Below are positions 1 to 6,215 of a stretch of 7,462 nucleotides of DNA, piece after piece. Position numbers and translations under genes: made by a program. How positions within the stretch are numbered: the stretch's first letter is position 1; each line of letters begins with the position of its first letter. The stretch comes from Candidatus Omnitrophota bacterium (GTDB lineage Bacteria; Omnitrophota; Gorgyraeia; JABMRN01), in NCBI GenBank assembly GCA_013202515.1, contig JABMRN010000019.1:1-7462 (forward strand). The letters are read 5' to 3'. The notes below the pieces were generated by a model, which was not told the DNA's origin, made no database searches, and saw only the letters and a program-made list of their open reading frames with translations.

Positions 1-819
1 AAATACAAAGTAGGCGATAAAGTAGTTGTTTCTCATCATGTTCCCTGCGGAAAATGCCGTTATTGCCTGAGCGGACACGAAACAACCTGCGATACCTTAA
101 GAAAGACAAAGTTTTACCCGGGGGGATTTTCCGAATATATAAGGGTTCCCAAGATAAACACGGAGAAAGGCGTTTACCGCATTCCCAAAGGTGTTTCCTA
201 CCGCGAGGCAACTTTTGCTGAGCCGCTTGCCTGCGTAATAAGGGCCCAGGGGATAGCAGACATAAACGCTAAGGATACCGTTCTTGTTATAGGAAGCGGT
301 ATATCCGGACTTCTTCACATAAAATTGGCAAAGGCAAAGGGTGTTAAGAAGATTTTCGCAACTGATGTAACAGAATCGCGGCTTAAGCTGGCATCCAAAT
401 TCGGAGCAAAAAAGGTTTTTAAAGCAGGGGCATTCAAATCCGAAGGTATAAAACAGCTTAATAATGGTTTTCTTGCTGATAAAGTAGTGGTCTGTACCGG
501 TGCTAGATCCGCACTCATACAGGCACTCCGTTCAGTAGAGCGAGGAGGAACAATTTTATTTTTTGCTTGTACAGATAAAGACGTTACTGTGCCTCTTTCT
601 ATAAATGATGTTTTATGGAAAAATGACGTAACGTTTGCGACTTCCTATGCGGGTAGCCCAAAGGACCACCAAGAGGCTTTAAAAATGATTAAGAGTGGCA
701 AGGTAAAAGTAAAGGATATGATTACCCATTCCTTCGGCCTTGGGGACTCGCAAAAAGGGTTTAAACTTGTCGCAGGGGCAGGGGATTCGGTAAAGGTCAT
801 TATAGAACCACAAATATAA
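1..819 (+). CDS. Zinc-dependent medium-chain dehydrogenase, 3' part (5' end outside window)
   Basis: Partial gene, open from base 1 and ending at TAA 817-819; 272 residues are visible. This is the MDR family (threonine/sorbitol dehydrogenase-like), which oxidises a secondary alcohol with NAD(P)+. Visible residues 16, 19, 22 and 30 are four cysteines spaced CxxCxxCx7C, the structural zinc lobe. Residues 73-77 read AEPLA, and this Glu sits by the catalytic zinc in sorbitol/threonine dehydrogenases. Residues 98-103 are GSGISG, the GxGxxG Rossmann turn. Asp122, at the end of the next strand, argues for NAD+ over NADP+ (inference). The N-terminal part with the first catalytic zinc ligands is outside the window. 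The next gene, an LsrF-type aldolase, starts 22 bases downstream, so the pair probably acts on the same sugar or polyol-derived substrate. The exact substrate cannot be read from sequence; threonine, sorbitol or another polyol are all possible. Confidence 0.9.
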   Translation, partial: KYKVGDKVVVSHHVPCGKCRYCLSGHETTCDTLRKTKFYPGGFSEYIRVPKINTEKGVYRIPKGVSYREATFAEPLACVIRAQGIADINAKDTVLVIGSGISGLLHIKLAKAKGVKKIFATDVTESRLKLASKFGAKKVFKAGAFKSEGIKQLNNGFLADKVVVCTGARSALIQALRSVERGGTILFFACTDKDVTVPLSINDVLWKNDVTFATSYAGSPKDHQEALKMIKSGKVKVKDMITHSFGLGDSQKGFKLVAGAGDSVKVIIEPQI

Positions 820-841
820 GATCATAGGAAAGGAGCAAATT

Positions 842-1618
842 ATGGATTGGGGAATGAAGAATCGTTTATCGAGGATAATAAATCCTGTAACAAAAAGATG
901 CGTCATGCTGGCTGTTGACCATGGATATTTTTTAGGTCCTACCTCGGGTCTTGAGAATCTCGGCAAGACTGTAAAGCCGCTTCTTGGGCATGCAGATGCA
1001 CTTATGCTTACCAGAGGAGCTCTTCGAACAGGGGTAAGCGCCGATATAAAAGTGCCAATTGTTTTAAGGGTCTCGGGAGGCAACAGTGTCGTTGGGGATG
1101 ATCTTTCTAACGAAGACATTACCGTAAATACCGAGGATGCGATACGGCTTAATGTAAGCGCCATGGCCCTTTCTATTTATGTTGGATCGCAGTACGAAAA
1201 CAGAACGGTTGTAAATCTTGCAAAGATTATTGACCAAGGTGAAAAATACGGTATCCCCGTTCTCGCTGTTACAGCAGTAGGAAAGAACATGGTGAGAGAT
1301 GCGCGTTATTTAAGCCTTGCCTCAAGGATTGCAGCCGAACTGGGTGCCCACATAGTAAAGACCTACTATTGCAAGAATTTTCGCAAGGTCGTAAAGACCT
1401 GTCCTGTTCCTATAGTCGTAGCCGGCGGAAAGAAGATCCCCGAGAAAGATGCTCTGAAGTTAGCATATAATTCGGTAAATGAAGGTGCATGCGGTGTTGA
1501 CATGGGAAGAAACATTTTCCAGTCAGATTCACCCATGGGCATGATAAAGGCCGTCAGGGCCATCGTTCACGAGAATGCATCTGTTAAAAAGGCTTACCAG
1601 ATCTATAAGCGTGGATAA
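842..1618 (+). CDS. lsrF: LsrF-family class I aldolase/thiolase
   Basis: 258 residues. It follows E. coli LsrF (3-hydroxy-5-phosphonooxypentane-2,4-dione thiolase, which transfers acetyl to CoA in phospho-AI-2 breakdown) closely from residue 2 on: DWGM, RLSRI.NP, VMLA.DHGYF.GPT.GLE, TRG.LR, GKNMVRD, IVKTYY, PVPIVVAGGKK and GVDMGRNIFQSD. Lys173 in IVKTYY aligns with E. coli Lys203, the Schiff-base lysine, and His27 in DHG with His58, so the active site looks intact. It lacks about 30 N-terminal residues of the E. coli protein, a stretch before the barrel. ATG 842 is supported by a strong AAGGAG site six bases upstream (830-835). No other lsr gene (kinase, LsrG, transporter, LsrR) is visible, so AI-2 catabolism is not established. 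A related retro-aldol or thiolysis of another ketose phosphate, paired with the upstream dehydrogenase, is equally possible. Family certain; substrate uncertain. Confidence 0.9.
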   Translation: MDWGMKNRLSRIINPVTKRCVMLAVDHGYFLGPTSGLENLGKTVKPLLGHADALMLTRGALRTGVSADIKVPIVLRVSGGNSVVGDDLSNEDITVNTEDAIRLNVSAMALSIYVGSQYENRTVVNLAKIIDQGEKYGIPVLAVTAVGKNMVRDARYLSLASRIAAELGAHIVKTYYCKNFRKVVKTCPVPIVVAGGKKIPEKDALKLAYNSVNEGACGVDMGRNIFQSDSPMGMIKAVRAIVHENASVKKAYQIYKRG

Positions 1619-1628
1619 TTAATAGTAT

Positions 1629-3440
1629 ATGCGGAAAGAAAAAACAAAATCCCTAGATAAATTCTTTCTTGTCTCAAGCCAGCCGCTTTTTGAAGGGCTA
1701 TCTGATAAAGAAAAAACTTTTATAGCAAACCGATCGCAGCTAGCCGAGTATAATAAAAACGATGTAATTTATAGAGAAGGACAGAGAAAAGATTTTCTTT
1801 ACATAATTATAAGCGGCAGGATTTCCCTTTTTCACCCCGAGTCCACAGATCCTTCAAAAGAAAAACTAACCGTAGAAATCTTAAGAAAAGGCGACTACTG
1901 CGGAATTATTTCTCTCTTTAGTGCAAGGCCTCACTCAGTAAGCGCGAAGGTTTTAAATGATGCAAGGATTCTCAAAATCGACCAAAGGTCTTTCAAGGAA
2001 ATTCTTAGCGAGATACCGCGTCTTGCAGTTCATTTTTCACGGACGCTTTCCCGCCGACTCAAGACAAGACATAGAGGCGTAAAGAAGATTTTCCAAAGTA
2101 TGATTTTAGCGGTTCACTACGGCAGAGACGATGGATTTTCCTCTTTCTATGCCATGTGCCTTGCCTCAAGTATCAAAAAAGAATCCGGAAAATTAACAAC
2201 TTTACTCTGTGTAAATAAAGACCTCCCCAAAAATATCCCCGTCGGCATTAAAGCAAAAAAAATCTCAGTCACTAACCCGAAGAAAATAGCTTCTATATTG
2301 GATAATTATACGGGTATGTATCATTTTATAATTGTTGACCTTCCGGCGAAGCTAGATGAAGTAACCGAAAAATTCATGAAGCAAGCAGACTTATGTCATT
2401 TAATCTGTGATAATTCACCCTCTGCGATAAGAAGGGCAAAGAGTGTTATGACAAAAGCAGATGCCCCGTACAAGAGGCCAAAGGACGATTTTATAAAAGT
2501 AATTTTAAGAGAGGTTATCTCCGATCCGCTATTTAAGTCCAGCTATAAAGTGAAGATGATTCTTTCATCAAAGGTATACGCTACGCTTCCACCAGATATT
2601 AAAGAATTCCATAGAGCAGTAAGAAGAATCTCAAGAGAAACTTCAGGTACTCTAGTTGGTCTTGCGCTTGGAAGTGGCGGGGCGTTAGGGCTAGCCGAGA
2701 TAGGGGTTCTTGAGGTATTAGAAAAAGAGAAAATACCCATAGATACGCTCGCCGGAACAAGCATAGGGGCACTTATAGGGGCGCTTTGGGCCTCGGGGTA
2801 TTGTGCCAAAGAAATAAAAGATATTTGCACGAAGCTAAATACAAAATTAAAAATGATTTCTCTTATAGATATTACTTTTCCCAAGAGAGGTTTATTTGCC
2901 GGCAGAAAAGTCCACCGATTTTTAGAAAAATATCTCGGAGATAAAACTTTTTACGACATAAAGCTTCCCTTTAAGGTTGTTGCCTGCGATATAAAAAGAA
3001 GGGCTGAAGTTGTTATTTCAAGTGGCAGACTAGTAGATGCAGTAATGGCAAGCATAGCCATTCCGGGTGTTTTTAATCCGCACATTATAGGGAAGAATAG
3101 GCTTCTTGTAGATGGTGGTATTGTAAATCCCCTGCCTATAAGTGTTTTAACGAGATCCGGCATAAAAAGAATCATAGCCGTTAATTCGATACCTTCCCCG
3201 GAAGATGGTGTAAATGTTGCCAAAAGCTATAATATAATAGACATAATGGTGAACAGCCTTTATTCAATGGAATACAAGCTTGCGAAATACGCAAGCCGTG
3301 AGGCCGATGTTTATATTCACCCGATATTGAAAGATGCTTCGTGGTATGAATTTTACAAGGCAGATGAATTCATAAAGTTGGGTAAAAAGAAGACAAGGGA
3401 AGCGCTGCCTGAGATTAAATCGGTTATCGGAAGGAGATAG
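1629..3440 (+). CDS. NTE-type patatin-like phospholipase with cNMP-binding-like and MinD/Rossmann-like domains
   Basis: 603 residues, a serine lipid hydrolase of the neuropathy target esterase group (lysophospholipase/phospholipase). Residues 15-135 form a Crp-like cyclic-nucleotide-binding fold. Residues 155-315 resemble a degenerate MinD/Rossmann domain, with a YHFIIVDLPAKLDEVTEKF stretch at 231-249 like the switch II region of MinD proteins but no P-loop. A comparable linker domain occurs in animal NTE. Residues 342-500 are the patatin core: glycine loop 348-354 (GSGGALG), nucleophile Ser378 in GTSIG, and Asp495 in DGG, giving an intact Ser-Asp dyad. Oddities are Leu353 where the family usually has Arg or Lys, and Ile93 and His102 where Crp has the cAMP ligands Glu and Arg. 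No membrane helix is evident, so it is probably cytosolic or peripheral. ATG 1629 follows an in-frame TAG at 1623-1625; there is no clear Shine-Dalgarno site, and the ten-base gap to the upstream gene suggests translational coupling. Confidence 0.88.
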   Translation: MRKEKTKSLDKFFLVSSQPLFEGLSDKEKTFIANRSQLAEYNKNDVIYREGQRKDFLYIIISGRISLFHPESTDPSKEKLTVEILRKGDYCGIISLFSARPHSVSAKVLNDARILKIDQRSFKEILSEIPRLAVHFSRTLSRRLKTRHRGVKKIFQSMILAVHYGRDDGFSSFYAMCLASSIKKESGKLTTLLCVNKDLPKNIPVGIKAKKISVTNPKKIASILDNYTGMYHFIIVDLPAKLDEVTEKFMKQADLCHLICDNSPSAIRRAKSVMTKADAPYKRPKDDFIKVILREVISDPLFKSSYKVKMILSSKVYATLPPDIKEFHRAVRRISRETSGTLVGLALGSGGALGLAEIGVLEVLEKEKIPIDTLAGTSIGALIGALWASGYCAKEIKDICTKLNTKLKMISLIDITFPKRGLFAGRKVHRFLEKYLGDKTFYDIKLPFKVVACDIKRRAEVVISSGRLVDAVMASIAIPGVFNPHIIGKNRLLVDGGIVNPLPISVLTRSGIKRIIAVNSIPSPEDGVNVAKSYNIIDIMVNSLYSMEYKLAKYASREADVYIHPILKDASWYEFYKADEFIKLGKKKTREALPEIKSVIGRR

Positions 3441-3443
3441 ATT

Positions 3444-4376
3444 ATGCAGTATGATATTATTATAATAGGCGCTGGACCTGCTGGTCTGACGGCCGCGATA
3501 TATGCCGGCAGGGCTGGAATGAAGACGCTTGTGATTTCAGAAGCAATACCGGGCGGTCAGGCGATGCTGACAGAGGAAATAGAAAATTATCCTGGTTTTT
3601 CATCATCTGTAAAGGGGCCAGAACTTGTAGAGAATATGCATAAGCAGGCAAAAAAACTAGAAATCGATTTTAGCTGTGAAATGGTCAAAGAAGTCCTAAA
3701 AAAAGATAAGGGATTTTCTGTAAAAACTAGTAAAGGAAATTTTTCTTCCCTTTCTTTAATAATAGCAACGGGTGCTTCTTACAGAAAGCTCGGTGTAAAA
3801 GGGGAAGAGGAGTTTACCGGCCGTGGTGTTTCATACTGCGGAGTTTGTGACGCGCCGCTTTTTAAAAATAAAGAAATAGCGCTAGTGGGCGGTGGAGACA
3901 CTGCAGTTTACGAGGCGAGCCATCTTCTTAAATTTGCAAGTACGCTTCATCTTGTACACCGCCGAGATCGTTTACGTGCAACCAAAATAATGCAGAAAAG
4001 AGTTTTAGAAGATAAGAAAACCGTAATGTATTGGAATTCTGTTATTGAAGAAATTTATGGATCGAAATTGATGGAAGGGGTAAAGATCAAAGATGTTAAA
4101 AACGGAAAGATCCAAAACGTGGCATGTAAAGGAATTTTTGTCTTCGTAGGAATTGATGCTAATTCCAATGCTTTCAAAAATATCCTGAAGACAGATGAAA
4201 AAGGGTATATTTTAACAGATGAGAATATGAAGACATCCCTTGAGGGTGCGTATGCTTGTGGTGACGTCAGGAAGAAGCTATTAAGACAGATTTCTACGGC
4301 GGTGGGTGAAGGCGCAACAGCTGCCTTCTGTGCTCAGCAATATGTCGAAGAACTGAAAGGAATAGCTTATAAATAA
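3444..4376 (+). CDS. trxB: Thioredoxin-disulfide reductase
   Basis: 310 residues, the usual length of bacterial low-molecular-weight thioredoxin reductase, a cytosolic flavoenzyme passing electrons from NADPH to thioredoxin. Residues 9-14 (GAGPAG) bind FAD. Cys132 and Cys135 form the redox-active CGVCD site, a variant of the common CATCD. GGGDTA at 149-154 and HRR at 172-174 form the nucleotide site, and the HRR arginines favour NADPH. ACGDV at 271-275 is the C-terminal FAD motif. The usual GxxPN segment reads GIDAN at 236-240, with Ala for Pro, a mild divergence. ATG 3444 has an AAGGAG site at 3431-3436 that overlaps the end of the phospholipase gene; the gap is three bases, so the two are almost certainly co-transcribed. 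No terminator is seen right after the stop; the first one is at 4548-4587. A ferredoxin-dependent relative is less likely because the NADPH residues are present. Confidence 0.95.
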   Translation: MQYDIIIIGAGPAGLTAAIYAGRAGMKTLVISEAIPGGQAMLTEEIENYPGFSSSVKGPELVENMHKQAKKLEIDFSCEMVKEVLKKDKGFSVKTSKGNFSSLSLIIATGASYRKLGVKGEEEFTGRGVSYCGVCDAPLFKNKEIALVGGGDTAVYEASHLLKFASTLHLVHRRDRLRATKIMQKRVLEDKKTVMYWNSVIEEIYGSKLMEGVKIKDVKNGKIQNVACKGIFVFVGIDANSNAFKNILKTDEKGYILTDENMKTSLEGAYACGDVRKKLLRQISTAVGEGATAAFCAQQYVEELKGIAYK

Positions 4377-4384
4377 TTTACACG

Positions 4385-4413
4385 TTGCAAATAAACAGTT
4401 ATTATATTAAAAT
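4385..4413 (+). promoter_or_regulatory. Possible sigma-70 promoter for tRNA-Phe
   Basis: TTGCAA at 4385-4390 and TAAAAT at 4408-4413 are 17 bases apart, matching the consensus at 4/6 and 5/6 positions. Transcription would start near 4420, about six bases before the mature tRNA 5' end, which suits a short RNase P leader. The region is AT-rich, so a chance match is possible. Confidence 0.45.
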
Positions 4414-4425
4414 GATGCAAAATAT

Positions 4426-4500
4426 GCCGGGGTAGCTCAGTGGTAGAGCGCGGCCCTGAAAAGGCCGGCGTGGAGTGTTCGATTCACTCCCCCGGCACCA
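4426..4500 (+). tRNA. tRNA-Phe(GAA)
   Basis: A 75-nt cloverleaf. The acceptor is 4426-4432 with 4490-4496 (7 bp). The D-stem GCTC/GAGC spans 4435-4449. The anticodon stem CGGCC/GGCCG spans 4451-4467 with loop CTGAAAA, giving anticodon GAA at 4458-4460. The variable loop is five bases, and the T-stem GAGTG/CACTC encloses loop TTCGATT (4478-4484). Discriminator A is at 4497 and CCA is genomically encoded at 4498-4500. All stems pair fully. It reads UUC and UUU codons. Confidence 0.97.
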
Positions 4501-4547
4501 CTAACAAAATTGCTATCCATTCAAGAAGTGAGCAGTCTATGAAGTGT

Positions 4548-4587
4548 ATTAGGTCACACCTGAAATAAGGTGTGACCTAATTTTATT
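4548..4587 (+). terminator. Intrinsic terminator-like hairpin between the two tRNA genes
   Basis: A perfect 14-bp inverted repeat: arms 4548-4561 and 4568-4581, core AGGTCACACCT / AGGTGTGACCT, six-base loop GAAATA. It is followed by a T-rich tail (TTTTATT, 4581-4587). It would end transcription of tRNA-Phe, and perhaps of the whole upstream gene row, since no other terminator follows trxB. It stops directly against the 5' end of tRNA-Thr. A palindromic operator is a less likely reading. Confidence 0.75.
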
Positions 4588-4663
4588 GCTGGCGTAGCTC
4601 AGTCGGTAGAGCAGCGGTTTCGTAAACCGCAGGTCAGTGGTTCGAATCCACTCGCCAGCTCCA
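4588..4663 (+). tRNA. tRNA-Thr(CGT)
   Basis: A 76-nt cloverleaf. The acceptor GCTGGCG/CGCCAGC pairs 4588-4594 with 4653-4659. The D-stem is GCTC/GAGC. The anticodon stem GCGGT/ACCGC spans 4614-4630 with loop TTCGTAA, giving anticodon CGT at 4621-4623. The variable loop is AGGTC, and the T-stem AGTGG/CCACT encloses TTCGAAT. The discriminator is T at 4660, which occurs in many bacterial threonine tRNAs, and CCA is encoded at 4661-4663. It reads ACG codons. There is no room for an ordinary promoter between it and the hairpin just upstream. Confidence 0.97.
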
Positions 4664-4710
4664 TCAATAAGTTCGGGCCCAACCCGAATTAAAAATGGTA
4701 GGTAGACAAA

Positions 4711-5979
4711 TTGCCTAAATACGTAGAAATTTTAAAAAACCGCAATTTTGTTCTTTATAACATTGGTCAGCTGGTTTCTCAATTTGCTGACCGGTTAATA
4801 CATCTTGCGCTTATAGGCATTGTGTATAAAATTGCGCCAGGCTCAACTGTTCAGCTTGCGAAAGTGCTTTTTTTTACTGTTTTTCCCTCATTTCTAATAA
4901 GCCCCATAGCGGGTGTTTTTGTTGACAGATTAAATAAGAAAAAGGTTCTCATTGCCGCCGATATAATAAGAAGCATGGCTGTTATTACGATACCGCTATT
5001 TTTTCTTAAAGGCCCCTCATTAATTCCGGTTTATTCTATCGTATTTATAGTTTTTGCCAGCGCGTGTTTTTTCTTTCCGGCAAAGCTTTCAATAATTCCC
5101 GATTTGGTAAAGAAAGAAAAACTTCTTATCTCAAATTCATTCGCACTTGTTTCCTCGACTATGGCAGGCATAATAGGTTTTAGCCTTGGCGCATTCTTAG
5201 TCGAATACTTGGGAATACAAAAGGGCCTCTATTTGAATTCACTGGCCTATCTTATATCCGCAGCTACGTTATCGTTACTTTCTGTTTATAAAATTCGCAG
5301 TGTGCAAAAGGTATCCTTTAGGGAAGTAGAAAAAGATTTAGGCAATGCAATAAAAAAATCATTCCTGCATGATTTAAAAGAAGGCATAATTTATTTGTTT
5401 TCTCACAGGAATGCCAGGTTTGTGGTGGGTTCATATTTTGTATTAATGTCAGCGGTAGGTTCTCTTTATGTTGTAGTCGTTGTCTTTGTCCAGGAAATAA
5501 CACATACCATGACCGCAAGCATAGGGTTTTTTGGAATGTTTGCGTTTATCGGTTTCCTAATAGGTTCTTCTCTTTATGGAAAGTTCGGCCATAACTTTGG
5601 AAGAAGCAAGGCCATCTTTATTTCATTTATTTCAGGTGGGATTTTTGTTATTTTGTTCGCAGTTATTTTAAAACTTACCAGTTCTTATGCTTGGGGATGC
5701 TTTATTGTTTTTCTTCTGGGAGTCGTGATTTCTCCGGTAGCGACTTCAGGCAATACCATCATTCATGAGACAATAGACGAGAATATGAGGGGAAGGGTTT
5801 TTAGCTCAATAGGGATAATAATGAATTTAGGCTTTTTGATTTTTATGCTTTTATCGTCTTTTCTCGCTGAACGCATTGACAGGATGTGGGTAATAATTAT
5901 GTGCGGGTCTGCGGTTTCGTTGGTTGGGATAGTAGGCTATATTGTAAATAAAAAAGAAGGCTTTGTTAGCCTTCGATGA
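4711..5979 (+). CDS. MFS transporter, probable drug/metabolite exporter
   Basis: 422 residues, the standard length for a 12-helix major facilitator in the inner membrane, of the MFS_3 type (macrolide/enterobactin exporter-like), driven by proton antiport. Hydrophobic spans lie roughly at 13-40, 48-70, 77-99, 103-122, 143-165, 171-193, then a charged central loop 194-235, then 236-260, 270-290, 299-320, 326-347, 364-386 and 391-412 (thirteen stretches when the loop is counted, twelve helices). The loop between helices 2 and 3 carries the signature GVFVDRLNKKK (68-78). MRGRVFS at 359-365 precedes helix 11, as in this subfamily. TTG 4711 is the only workable start: an in-frame TAG lies at 4699-4701 and the next in-frame ATG is residue 89, inside helix 3. 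The Shine-Dalgarno match is weak (AGGT at 4700-4703). Its promoter is not obvious; read-through from tRNA-Thr is possible. The substrate cannot be told. Confidence 0.88.
   Translation: MPKYVEILKNRNFVLYNIGQLVSQFADRLIHLALIGIVYKIAPGSTVQLAKVLFFTVFPSFLISPIAGVFVDRLNKKKVLIAADIIRSMAVITIPLFFLKGPSLIPVYSIVFIVFASACFFFPAKLSIIPDLVKKEKLLISNSFALVSSTMAGIIGFSLGAFLVEYLGIQKGLYLNSLAYLISAATLSLLSVYKIRSVQKVSFREVEKDLGNAIKKSFLHDLKEGIIYLFSHRNARFVVGSYFVLMSAVGSLYVVVVVFVQEITHTMTASIGFFGMFAFIGFLIGSSLYGKFGHNFGRSKAIFISFISGGIFVILFAVILKLTSSYAWGCFIVFLLGVVISPVATSGNTIIHETIDENMRGRVFSSIGIIMNLGFLIFMLLSSFLAERIDRMWVIIMCGSAVSLVGIVGYIVNKKEGFVSLR
5950..5974 (-). terminator. Intrinsic terminator of the small minus-strand gene
   Basis: Read on the minus strand, a 7-bp hairpin (GAAGGCT/AGCCTTC, loop of five, 5956-5974) is followed directly by six T (5955-5950). 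It lies 25 bases past the stop of the small cysteine-rich gene and inside the last codons of the MFS gene. For plus-strand transcription the same hairpin is followed by a T6 run only after eight bases (5983-5988), so it may work weakly in both directions. Confidence 0.75.
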
Positions 5980-5999
5980 ACGTTTTTTGAGGAGGTTTA

Positions 6000-6167
6000 T
6001 TATTTCTTCTTCTTGGATTTCTCAGGAACTTCTTCGGAAAGGCAGATTTTATAGAAATTGCATATGGGGCAGCAAATATTTTCTTCGCCCCTTTCTCCGC
6101 GATACCATTTTGTTTCGCAGGTCCAGTAAACCTGACATCTTTCACAGCAGTGCATTTTCTTCTTCAT
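6000..6167 (-). CDS. Small cysteine-rich protein with duplicated CCxxCxxYxxC motif
   Basis: 55 residues, unrecognised. Eight cysteines fall in two identical patterns, CCxxCxxYxxC at 7-17 and again at 32-42, with 14 residues between; CxxC at 8-11 and 33-36 would suit a zinc ribbon or another metal site. The N-terminus begins MKKKMH and the C-terminus ends in four lysines, so both ends are basic. There is no signal peptide or membrane segment, so it is probably cytosolic. Evidence that it is real: the internal motif duplication, a near-consensus promoter just upstream (6177-6205), an intrinsic terminator just downstream (5950-5974), and no better use of this gap between genes. ATG 6167 has no Shine-Dalgarno site, in line with a leaderless mRNA. 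The frame stays open upstream of the ATG, but that stretch is the promoter. It is transcribed divergently from rnfC, so a role in redox or iron/zinc homeostasis is only a guess. Confidence 0.8.
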   Translation of the reverse strand: MKKKMHCCERCQVYWTCETKWYRGERGEENICCPICNFYKICLSEEVPEKSKKKK

Positions 6168-6176
6168 TAATTGATA

Positions 6177-6205
6177 ATGATATAATGATTTCGGGTAAGT
6201 GTCAA
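6177..6205 (-). promoter_or_regulatory. Sigma-70 promoter of the small cysteine-rich gene
   Basis: On the minus strand, TTGACA (6205-6200, perfect) and TATCAT (6182-6177, 5/6) are 17 bases apart. Transcription would start near 6169-6172, two to five bases before the ATG at 6167, so the mRNA would have almost no leader. Confidence 0.75.
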
Positions 6206-6215
6206 TAGAATTTTT

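Noticed and set aside
679..1164. 161-residue open frame on the minus strand across the dehydrogenase/lsrF junction
   Set aside because: It lies opposite two well-supported genes, has low-complexity Ser/Thr/Pro-rich composition, no recognisable motif and no ribosome site; it is a shadow.
4426..4663. tRNA genes as an integration site for a mobile element, with the MFS gene as cargo
   Set aside because: No integrase, no repeat of a tRNA 3' end and no boundary in base composition is visible.
4672..4688. Small hairpin TTCGGG/CCCGAA after tRNA-Thr as a terminator
   Set aside because: It has only six pairs and is followed by AATTAAAAATGG, with no T run; at most it is a tRNA trailer structure.
5989..6013. 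GAGGAGG at 5989-5995 looks like a strong plus-strand ribosome site with a TTG at 6013
   Set aside because: The frame that follows ends within about 14 codons. The purine run lies in the 3' untranslated part of the minus-strand gene.
5963..6208. 81-residue plus-strand frame after the MFS gene
   Set aside because: It overlaps the MFS end and mirrors the small cysteine-rich minus-strand gene, which has a promoter, a terminator and a duplicated motif. The plus frame has none of these.
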